Shown piece after piece: positions 23,101 through 33,500 of a stretch of 64,000 nucleotides of DNA (the first letter of the stretch is position 1; every line of letters begins with the position of its first letter). The stretch covers positions 119,873-183,872 of the forward strand of contig NW_004457269.1 of assembly GCF_000313135.1 (NCBI RefSeq). The letters are read 5' to 3'. The notes beneath the pieces were generated by a model. It saw only the letters and a list, made by a program, of their open reading frames with translations. It was not told the DNA's origin and ran no database searches. A program made the translations under genes and the position numbers. The DNA is from Acanthamoeba castellanii str. Neff. Its lineage: Eukaryota > Discosea > Longamoebia > Acanthamoebidae.

Positions 23101-23567
23101 CTTCCTACTCGCCGACCTCTCCCTCCTATTCGCCGGCCTCGCCCTCGTACAGCCCGACGTCGCCCTCCTACTCGCCGTCGAGTCCGAGCTACTCCCCGTC
23201 GTCGCCTTCCTACTCTCCCTCATCGCCCTCCTACTCCCCGTCGTCGCCCTCGTACAGTCCCTCGTCGCCCTCCTACTCGCCTTCGTCGCCTTCCTACAGT
23301 CCCTCGTCGCCGGCCTACTCCCCGTCGAGCCCGAGCTACTCGCCGTCGTCGCCGGCTTACAGCCCCTCGAGCCCGTCCTACTCGCCGTCGTCGCCCTCCT
23401 ACTCGCCGTCGAGCCCGAGCTATTCGCCGTCGTCGCCGGCCTACAGCCCCTCAAGCCCGAGCTACTCGCCATCGTCGCCGGCCTACTCGCCGGCCTCGCC
23501 CGCCTACAGCCCGTCGAGCCCGAGCTACTCGCCGGCCGACTCGGACGACAAGAACAAGGGCAAGTGA
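17122..23567 (+). CDS. RPB1: RNA polymerase II largest subunit RPB1
   Basis: This is the catalytic subunit of nuclear RNA polymerase II. I infer exons 17122-17205, 17303-17566, 17630-18471, 18570-18859, 18942-19101, 19177-19627, 19702-19812, 19881-20513, 20595-20757, 20849-21008, 21089-21511, 21588-22099, 22177-22583 and 22691-23567, totalling about 1,791 residues. Landmarks in order: zinc-binding N-terminus ([21 protein letters not shown]), [35 protein letters not shown] split here as [20 protein letters not shown], the metal-binding loop NADFDG/DEMN (interrupted by an intron at 18860), the bridge-helix region ([20 protein letters not shown]), [21 protein letters not shown] trigger loop ([18 protein letters not shown]) and a CTD of about 35 heptads. 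A single extra base around 21375-21381 breaks the frame between AAKNVQCSL and HTTLRDV; correct reading resumes at once, so I treat it as a sequence error rather than a pseudogene. Confidence 0.96.
22780..23550 (+). repeat. RPB1 C-terminal domain heptad array
   Basis: About 35 tandem YSPxSPx units by hand count, dominated by YSPSSPS with a smaller block of YSPTSPS (about 23080-23180) and Gly7 or Ala7 variants at both ends; a single Lys7 (YSPTSPK, near 22975) is present. It ends [13 protein letters not shown]. Codons are GC-rich (TCGCCC, AGCCCG), making this a coding tandem repeat with long open shadow frames on both strands. Confidence 0.95.
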
Positions 23568-23886
23568 GTGCGTGATACAAAGCTGACTACAAGAATAAAT
23601 CACACAACACGCGTGTGCGTTCACAAAAGAACCACTCTTCTTTGTGTGCGTGTGTCGTGTTGTGTGCGATGTGAAATTTCAAGGGTGGAAATAGTTGAGA
23701 AAATAATTGAGAAGAAATTGGATTAATTAGGTTTTCTTTTTTCCTTCTTTCCGCGGTTTGCGATTGGGGTGCATCTCAACGCGACATCCATCTCCTCTTC
23801 TTCCTCTCCTTCGTTCTCGTGGCCTCTTTTTGGAGCTCCTCCGCCCTTCCAGCCCTCCCGCCCTTCTCACGCGCAACGCATTAACG
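23568..23886. other. Intergenic region, RPB1 3' UTR and STRAP 5' flank
   Basis: AATAAA appears near 23594, about 27 bases after the RPB1 stop, as a probable poly(A) signal. The remainder is AT-rich then pyrimidine-rich up to the STRAP ATG at 23887. No coding content is recognised. Confidence 0.5.
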
Positions 23887-24975
23887 ATGGCGGAACCCCT
23901 TATTCCCTTCCCTGGCCCTCTGCTGCCCGTCATCTGTGGCGGCCATTCTCGCCCCGTGCCGGCCTTCCACTTCAGCCCCACCCCCGATGGCGTCTTCATC
24001 TCGAGCGGATGTCTCGGTACAACTTCATCTACGCAGATTGCGTGTTTACGCTACACAAATCGCGAACACATCTTCATTTCGCGATGCCATTTGGCGATTT
24101 ATGTAGAATCACCTTGCGCATCGATGCATGATCCCAATGTTTGCGTTATATATCAATTGACACGGAAATGGATTGATTTAACGATTTTTTCGCAAATCTG
24201 CAGATGGAAATGCGATGCTGCGTCAGGACACTGGAGACTGGATCGGTACCTTCCTCGGCCACAAGGTGCACATCTCTCTCTCTCCCCTCATGGATGATGA
24301 TTGAGTCTCCTCCTCGTGTGGCGCGAGCACTCACACGAGATGGGGGTTGTGTCGCTCAGGGTGCCGTGTGGAGCGCCCGCTTGGACCAGCAGGCCAACCA
24401 CATCGTCACCGCCTCCGCCGACTACAACGTGTACGCTCCATTCCTCCTTTCTTTCATTCAAACGACACGCGGTGTGCGTGTGCGGTCGTGCGTGTGTGCG
24501 GTTCGATCGAAGCTCATGCGCCACACACCACCAGTAAGGTGTGGAGCGCGCTGAACGGCGACGAGCTGCACAACTTCGAACACAAGAGGATCGTCCGCTC
24601 GGCCGACTTCGCTCCCGTACGCCCCTCAGCCGCATCTCGCGCCGTGCTCACAACGACACGACACGACCAACGACACGACACGCGACACGACACGACACGC
24701 GACGCGACACGACACGACACGACATGTGTGTGCACTTGCTGATTAGTGGGCCGCTGTTTCTGTTTCTTGCAGGAGGGCGCGCGGCTGGCGACGGGCGGCC
24801 AGGAGAAGCTGGTGAAGATCTACGACCTGGCGCAGCTGGCCGAGCTCAACGCGCTCGCCGGCCACACCGACACCATCAAGGAGGTGGTCTGGACCTCCGA
24901 GCACACCCTCATCAGGTCCGTCAGCCATGCCAGCCACCTCCCCACTCTCTGTTCTCGCTCGTGCGCTCACGCCTG

Positions 24976-25048
<73 letters not shown>

Positions 25049-26051
25049 GTGCGCAGCGCGGGAGACAACATCCGGATGTGGGATCTGCGCGTGGGCGAGA
25101 AGGGCGGGGAGGTGAAGCAGCTCTCGGTTAACGGACCCGTCGTCTCGATGGAGCTCTCCCTCGACGGCAAGCACCTCACCGCCGTCTCCGGCAAGACGGT
25201 CCACTTCTTCGACCGCAACTCGTACCCCCCTTCCCTCCCTCTCCATTGCGTGTGTGCGGTGTGTGCGTGCTGACGCGTGGTTGGGCGACAGGTGGGAGGT
25301 GGTGAAGACGCACACGTCGTCGTGCGAGCTGGCGTCGGCGTCGCTGCGCGGAGCGGGCGACGACTGCCCCACCCCCGTTTTTGTCACCGGCGGCACCGAT
25401 TTCTGGGTCCACCTCTGGGACTTTGAGACCGACAAGGAATTGGGTACGCCTTCCGCCGCACGCACACACCGCACACACCGCACGCGCACGCACGCGCACA
25501 CCGCACACACCGTTGGCTGATGTGTGCGAGCAGGCGTGTACAAGGGTCACCACGGTCCGGTGCACTGCGTGAGGTGGCATCCGACGTACAAGTACTTTGC
25601 GTCGAGTTCGGACGACGGCACGATCCGACTGTGGATGAAGGAGCCCGTCGTGCGAGAGCTCGAGGAGCTGCAGGACCGACAGCGGGAGGAGAAGCGGAAG
25701 GAGGACGAAAAGAAGAAGAAGGAGGACGAGAAGAAGAAGGAGGAAGAGAAGAAGAAGAAGGAGATCGCCAAGAACAACAAGAAGGCCAAGAAGAAGGCCA
25801 AGCAGCAGCAGGCCCAGCTCCTGCTCCTCCAGCAGCAGCAGGAGCAGCTGCAGCACCAGGCGGCGGCCCAGGCGACCGAGGCCGACGGCGCCCAGCCCGC
25901 CGCCGCTGCGACCACGGAGGCGGCGGCCGATGGCGCGGCCACGGAGGCGGTGAGCGGCAGCGAGGAGGAGACCCAGTTCCCGATCGACGACGCGACCTCG
26001 TTCCCCGACGCTGGCGCGGCCACCGGCGAGGACAACGCCGCGGCTCAGTAG
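23887..26051 (+). CDS. STRAP: STRAP/unrip-like WD40 protein
   Basis: STRAP (unr-interacting protein) is a WD40 propeller associated with the SMN complex, snRNP assembly and TGF-beta signalling in animals. I infer exons 23887-24016, 24204-24265, 24360-24430, 24535-24616, 24773-24915, 25057-25221, 25292-25443 and 25534-26051, giving 440 residues in phase. Diagnostic blocks are [73 protein letters not shown] and [16 protein letters not shown]...SDDGTIRLW. After the last blade there is an unusual extension of about 110 residues: a Lys/Glu-rich helix with many EKKKKE repeats, a Gln-rich run, then Ala-rich and acidic sequence. The animal protein is shorter (about 350 residues) and lacks this tail. 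Confidence 0.9.
24978..25047. repeat. (GT)n dinucleotide microsatellite
   Basis: A perfect GT run of about 68 bases fills the intron between the exon ending LIS and the one starting [10 protein letters not shown] in the STRAP-like gene, ending eight bases before the acceptor AG. Confidence 0.95.
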
Positions 26052-26298
26052 TGCGCGAGAGCGAGAGTGCTGCGCGTGTTACGTGTTTTGTGTTCTTTGT
26101 CGTTGCTGTGTGTGCGACAAATCTGAGAAGAGTGCCGCACACGACGTGTGTGCGGTTATTTATTAACTACGAATAATTATTCCACTCGCTGCTACCTTGC
26201 ATGGTGTGCACACCAATGTAACCTTCATCCTTCCTCCCGTCATTTGCGCGCGTGCGTCTCGACATGAGCTCATCCTCGTCGGCTCTCCTTTTGCACGC
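26052..26298. other. Convergent intergenic region between STRAP-like and RasGEF genes
   Basis: Both genes end here. The sequence is AT-richer around 26155-26180 and carries no AATAAA that I can assign with confidence. An alternative terminal exon frame of the RasGEF gene would end at 26270. Confidence 0.4.
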
Positions 26299-29200
26299 TT
26301 ACCGAGGCGATCTTCTTGGAGAGGCTTCGCTTGATGGACGATGGCCGGAGTCCTTCTGTGTATGCGTCGACAACACCACCACCACACGACACACACAACG
26401 ACACGTGAGAAAGTTGTGTGGGGCTGAAGGTGGGTGGTGGGGAAGGAGGTGGGTTATATTACCTTGTCGTTGAGGGTCTTGGCGGTGGCGCTGATGGTCT
26501 CCTCGTCGAGGCACTCGCCGAGCACCTTGCCGAGCCAGCGCTGGATGAATTCGACCTCCTCGAAGCAGTACGACGACGACTGGCACGCCAGGAGCTCCGT
26601 GACCTTGGCCGCCACCAGCGAGTACTTCTCAAAGTTGATCAGCGTCGTCGTCGCCGGCAGCCCGCTCATATCCGTCGCCGCAGCCACTGCCGCTGCCGCT
26701 GGAACAGGTGCCGACACCGCGGGCTGGGCAGCAGCAGCGGCCGATGCGGCCGCCGCCGCAGCCGCCGCCTTCTCCTTCTCCTTCTCCTGCTTGTCCTTGG
26801 ATGTGATGATGGAGGCCGCCGAGAAAGTCGCCGACGAGCGCTTCGACTTGGTGCTGGCCCTCTTCTCCTTCTTCTCCTCCTTCTCCTTCTCCTTCTCTTC
26901 TTCTTCTCGTCCTCCTTCTCTTTGCTCGTCGGCTCCGTGGCCGTGGTCACGGTCGCCACGGGCGGCGTCGACGGGTTGTTGAGGTTGGCGGTGATTATGT
27001 CGTCCTTGCCCTTCATGCCCACCTGCGACGCCTGGCGCGGCCGCGTGCCTAGGGCAGGAGGCTTCGTGTCCGCCGCCGCCGCCGCAGTTGCAGCCGCCGG
27101 CGCGGTGGCGCCGCCGGGCACGACGTCCGACGAGTAGCTCAGGAGCGGCGAGATGGAAAAGGCCACCGACGCGCGCCACTCGTCGACCGCGAGCGAGTGT
27201 CCGGAGATGGTCGACCCCTGGCCCTTCTTCTTGTGGGTCGGATCCTGCACACAACACACGTCAGCCACCATGCGTGTCGTGTCGTGTGCGGTCACAAGCG
27301 TACGATTTCGGTGGTGACGAAGGCCGGGTAGGAGTCCCAGATGTAGGCCACCTCGTGGAGGTAGGCGCCGACAAAGGGGATGCACGGGGGCTCGACATCC
27401 CGCAGCCGCGCCTGGATCTGCTCGTAGTTGCCCCCGAGCAGCTTGGACAGCTTGGACAGCCGCAGCATGTGCTTCGACGGCACCTCCTGCGCACCAACCA
27501 TCGTGAGCCAATGTCGCGTATGTGCGTGTGCGCGTGCGCGTGCGGTGGTGTGTGTCGTGGGAACGTACATCCCACACGTGCTTCAGTTGGGCGATGGGGA
27601 GGAAGCGGAGGCCGGACACGATCTCCACCATGGTGTTGAGGTTGTTCATTTGCAGGCAATGCTGTTGTACGACCACAACAAGCAACGTCGCAAAGCGAAA
27701 CGTGTAAGCTACGAGGTGGTGCGTGTGCGTGTGTGTGCGGTGGCGTGTGTGGCTCTATGTGTACCTCGGCGATTTGGATGAAGTTGAAGATGACCTGGGC
27801 GCGCACATCGTCGTTGACGCCCTTGAGGATCTCAGTCGCCACCCAATTGCGCACCCGGTCGAACCGATTGCGGAGCGCACTACACCCGCAGCACCCAGCG
27901 TGAGCGTCTCCACCACCACCACTCACCACCCGCCGCCCACCACCCGCCGCCGCCAGCGCCGTTGAGGGGGGGAGCGTACGAGAGGGCGGGGGCACCCGCC
28001 TCGGGGTTTTGCGCGAGCCAGGCCTTGTTGAGGAATTCCAAGTGGTTCACCTGCTGGAAGAGCTTCTCCTCGCCCAACGACAGCTGGCGCGCCATCTGCA
28101 CGAAACACACAACACACGCCGCACGCACCGCACGCACCGCACACGCCGCACGCATCGGAAACGAGGTGAGAATCGATCGATGGAAACGCTCGGCTGGTGC
28201 TGGGGCGCACCTCCTCGGGATGGAAGTCGAGGAATGAGAGGTTGTCGGAGAACACGCGCGGGAGGTGCGGCGGCTGTGTACACCACCAACAAGAGAAGAG
28301 TCAAGATCCGCATCGGCCGTCCTTCGCACGAGTGTGTCGTGCGCGTGCGGTTTGTGTGTGTGTCGTGTGTGTCGTCTGTACCGGAGCCTTTTCCAGGAAG
28401 GAGTTGGAGCGCTTCTTTCGCTTGCCCGCTCTGCGCGCCACGGGGAAGTTTTATAAATGAATAAATGAAGTATCTAAATAAATGAACAAATGAATAAATA
28501 AATACCCTTTGATCTGCTTGTCGAGGAGCTCGTTCAGAAGACGCGCCTCAGCGACGAGGCCGTCGGGGATCATCTTGTCCTGCAGGAACTGGCGCAGCGA
28601 CGCCACCAGCTCCTTGTTGGGCGCGGCATCCTGCCAGTACTTCTCCAGCCACTGCTTCAGCACCGTGTAGATCCTGCCCAACAACGTCCCATGAGCCAAG
28701 CACTAATCACACACGCACACGCACACCACACACGCACACGCACACGCACACACACGCACACACAGACGCACCTCTGGCGGATGGGTCCCTCCTTGGCGGC
28801 GATGAACTTCTGGAGAAGCTGCGGTGAGTCGTTCTTGGGCCTGGGCACAGCGTAGCGTGCCCGCAGCAGGTTCAGCAGCTGCTGGTCCGTGGTGAACGAC
28901 CTGTAGCGATGGCACACTTGAGTTTCTGCGCGTGTGCGGTGGTGTGTGGTGGGGCGTGAGTGTCGTGTGATGAGTAATTGAGTACTTGTAGGTGAGCATG
29001 AAGGCCTGGAGGGCGGCTTCGTTGATGCGCTTCTCGTGAGTGATGCGCTCCACGAGCTTGGCCAACGTGGCCGCCCTGATCTGGGGCAGCGACGAGCCAT
29101 CGATGATGGACGACTCGTCGATATCGAATACCAGATTTTCTGGACCGCAACAGAAGCATTCACTGTGAGATTTCAAACCGCACACAACGCACAATCAAAC

Positions 29201-30530
29201 GCACAACACCTCACACGAGGGGAGGAGCGAGGTACGGCTGGAATCGGGCTCGACGAAGGGGTAGCCGGGAGGAATCACGAGCTCGCCAAACTCCTCCTCG
29301 TCGCCGAGAGCGGGCTCTCCCTTGCGCGCGATGCCGCTGGCGGGCTGAGCGGCGAAGCCAACAACAACAACAGTAATAGTTATAATGAGAACGCGTTCAC
29401 CATCTGCGAGGCGTTGTGTAGGTTAGGTGCGTACCGTGGCCCGTTGGCTGCGCTCGGAGTCTTTCTGGTGCTTAGTTCGGACAGGTGTCGCTCGCGCACC
29501 GCCGTCGCCCGACGACTTGCCATTGTTGTTGTTGCTGCCGCCGACGGCCTCTTGCTCGGCGCCCTCAGCGAGAATCACCGGCACGATGCCCGGCATCGCC
29601 GGCCTGAATAATGGTGTGGGGGGGGGACAAAGTCAGTAGCTGCCACACACTCCTTGCGCGTCGAGTAAAGTATCGTACTTGTCCTGGGCGCTGCCGTCAT
29701 CGTCTGTCGCTGCCGCTGCCTTGGACGCGTCCTGATACGAGTGGCGCATTAGCGGTTAAATAAACCAGACAACGCCACGCCGCAGGGGCGGGGGCGGGGG
29801 CGGGGCGGGGGAAGTGGGCTGTACGGAGTCGTCTTTCTGGGAGAGGCGTTCCGCTCCGATGCGCGACTTGGGCGGCAGGGCCGATGCCGAACGCGGCTTC
29901 GCAGGTGAGCCTAATAGTTCGCACCCCCAATTGGTGTGAGCGAGCTCCATACGTTCGCGTCCGCAGATGCACACGCCACACACACTCACACACACACCAC
30001 AACACACAACGCGGGTGGAGGCCGTACTGGGGTTGGTCGCAACCAGGCTGTCTGAGGGCGCGCGCTGGCGGTTCTGTTTGGTTTCGATCTTGAGCGACTC
30101 GCGGTAGCACTCGTCCTCGCTCAGGTACTCGGCGTTGATGAGCCACTCCTGGATGAAGGGCACGGCCTCGAGGCAGTACAGGGTCTGCTGGTACTGCTGG
30201 ATCTCGCGAATGACCTGCGAGATCAGCGCCCGCTTGTGGAAATTGATCAACCCGGCCTATGAAAAGGTTCGCAACACGACACACACGTGGCACACAACAC
30301 GACAGAACGAGGCGTCAATTGTGAGGAATGCAAGGGTGAGGTGGCGGATGGAGGGAGGCGAGCGAACCTTGACGAAGTCCTTGTTGCCGTCCTCGATGAA
30401 GGTGAGATCGGTCAGGTAGACGCCCAGATAGGGAATGCACGGGGGGTCCACCTAGCGCGCCCCAAGTCAATGCTCGCATGTCAGTTTAAGGTCATCACTG
30501 ATGACTGCGCGTGTGCGGTGGTGCGCGTTC

Positions 30531-30566
<36 letters not shown>

Positions 30567-33500
30567 AACAACGACACACAGGTGTACCTGGTGAAGGTGA
30601 GCGCGGAAGTTTTGGAAGTTCTTCTCCCGTGCCATCACGAGCTGCGTCTCCTCGTACTTCCGTCGCTGCTTGCTGTCGATGAGCTGCACACAGTTATCAC
30701 ACACGAGCGTATGAGCAAAAAATCCGCAGCTGCTGCATAGTAATCGGTCCGGCGGGAGGGGAGATTGTTATTTCTATACCGCCCACGTCTGTCTGAGGCG
30801 GTAGACCGAGGAGGACTGCAGGCCAGATATGATCTCCATGCAACAGTTGAAGTTGTTGAGCTCCATGCATCGCTGAACGATCGTGGTGTGTGTGTGTTGT
30901 GTGTGTTGGGCGTCAGCAAAGTTGTGTTGACGAATAGACAAAGTGTGCGATCGGTGACTCGACGCTGCGCACGTACGTTCATGACTTCGAGGAAGTGGTT
31001 GAGGACAGAGGCACGCAGCGTGATGTCCTCCACCTGCACGATCTCCGTGGCAACCCACCGAGAGACCACGTTGAAGCGTTGGATCATGGCCATGATGTTC
31101 GGTGCCTGCACACCAACAGACTCGAATGTTAGGTTGATGTTCTCATCTGCGCTGCGCACGACGCGTGCGACACGTTACCTTTTCGTCACGTCCGGCCTTG
31201 GCCCAGGCCTGGTTGAGGCACTCCCACGGCATGATCTTCTTCCACAGATCCCATTCGATCAGCGTGAGCTGTCGTGCGATCTGGTTGGCAGAAGGGAAAG
31301 AAAAGAAAAGATAAAATGAGTGGTCAATCAGGCAGTCGATCACCCTGCACGGAGAGCTTGGCCGTGTGCGGCGGTGCGTGTGGGCGCACCTCCATGGGGT
31401 CGAAGGCCAAGAGCCCTGGCTGGCGCGAGGCTCGGGCTGATGAGAGGCAGCAGCGGCTTGGGTGGGGACTTGCTGAACTGAATCTTCTTCGATTCGCTGC
31501 CCTTCTCCGACAACTTCTTGTTGATGAGCCTAGTTGACGAAAGGAAACAAAAACACAGCACATGCGTGAGTGCGTGCGCTTGTGGATGCTTCAGGAGAGG
31601 GGGGGGGGAAGGGGAATGGGAGGCAGACTCACCGCACGAGCTGCTCGCCGGCCTTGTCCATGCCCGTGACGCGCATCGTTTTGTCGATGAACTCGAGAAC
31701 GGTCTTGACGAGCTTCTCGTTGCCCACGAAGTCGTACCAATAGTTACTCAACCACGTCTGTTTGTTTGTGGCATACGACACGACCCGCGCACATTGAACG
31801 TTGGGTACGAACACATCATTGAGTCAACGTTCGGTCGCGGTCACATACGATAAAGAGAGAAAGGAGGGGGACCTTGAGCAGGTTGACAACGCGCAGGCGA
31901 ATGGGGTCGAGCTTGTTCCGCTTGAATTCCTCGATGTCGACACCGCGAGTGTAGGGCATGTTGTACCGCAGGATGAGCAGGTCCAGCAGCTCTTGCGGCA
32001 TCGCGAACGAGCGGTACGTCAACAAGAAGGCGGCGACGAAGTCCGGGTCTGACACGTTCATACATGTAACGGTGAGCAATGGACATTCCTCAAGAATCAA
32101 CCGGCCCGGGCACTGGTGGTACCGTAGCCCTTTTCGTAGGTGGCGCGCTCGACCAGCTTTTCAAGGGTGGCGCCCTTGATCTTGCCTTGCGTGTTGAAGA
32201 TGAGGTTGTCCGTCGAGTCCTCTTCGTAGAAGATGTACGCGCTCGGGTCGTCCAGCCCGACTTGGAACAATTCTGTTGTGCAGAGATATTAGTTTGTTTA
32301 GTCTTTGACGCAGTGTGTCATGTGTCATCGTGCACATGTCGCGTGAACAGTACCAGCAGCAGCGCGCTCGCCAACGCCACCCACTCGGAAGCTGATGCAT
32401 GTTGAGAAATCCGCACGCCCCCTGTCAAAGCACACAACAGATGAGGAATTAGGTCAGACCTACAAAACAAAGTGCGCTTGAGCAGGAGGAGAGAGAGAGA
32501 GTGCGTGTGGCAGTATATACCTCTCCTTGGAGTTAATTTCGAGGCAGGCGTCGGTGAGACGCTCGCAGATGAGCTTGGGCGTGGGTTCGACTCGCTTTTC
32601 GGCGTCGCCCTCCACGATCAGCTTGAGGAACTGCACCTTGAACGCGTCCTTGGTATCGTCCACAATTTCTAACACGATAAAAGTGCGCACGGGTGGTGTG
32701 TTGGTGTGGGCATGGTACAGGAGCATCTGCTGGGCGCGTATCAGAGTGTCTCGCTAAGTGTACTGAGCGTACCTTGGCTTAGGCTGGTCGCTTCCTCCCA
32801 GGTTCGGCCGAGGAGATCGAGCTTATTTGGCGGAATGCCGAGGTTTGCGGGATCTGTTTTGTGTGTGTGTCAGTGAGCATCAAAGAAAACCGGCTTCGGA
32901 GGGGTCGCCGCTGGTACCCAAGTTGTGGTGAAGCCCATCAGAGACGAGTGTGATTATGTCCTCCTCGGCACAGCCCACCCAGTACATGTCGATATTATAC
33001 AACGTCTCCTGCTTCGTCCCCTGCTGCACCACGCGTGTAAGCTTACTCGCGCAGAACTCCCTTCCGTGCACAGGTATAATGTAGGCAGGAGGCAGGCACG
33101 GTACCACTTGCTCCTGGTCGCTCTTCATCTGGAGCTGTCTTCGTCGGCGCAGCGAAGATGTGACATCCTTGAACTCCTGCAATTACGCATCACCGCGAGA
33201 AATCACTAAATGCTTAGACCCCAGCGCGACGAGGCTCCAGCTGGTTTACCTTTCGCTTTGCCTTGTAATGGTACACTTTGGCGTTACCCACCACACCGAT
33301 GACGAATGCGTACCGCATATCATCTGTTGCAGCCGATGCACACACGACACACACGATTAGGGATGCTTAAAGAAGGGCACTAAGCGCAAGCGGGACGGTA
33401 CCATCGGCGGTCTCGAGCTCGTCCTGCAGGCAGAGGGAGGCTTCGGGCCTCTTGGCATCGTCGCCGACCGGCGACGAGATGTTCTTGAGGCCCAGGTGCG

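Noticed and set aside
22651..23586. Long alternative frames on both strands across the RPB1 CTD
   Set aside because: They are by-products of a GC-rich heptad repeat (Arg/Pro or Arg/Ser repeats with no domain content).
25680..25860. Lys/Glu tract as a separate small gene
   Set aside because: It is continuous in frame with the last STRAP WD40 exon with no intervening start context.
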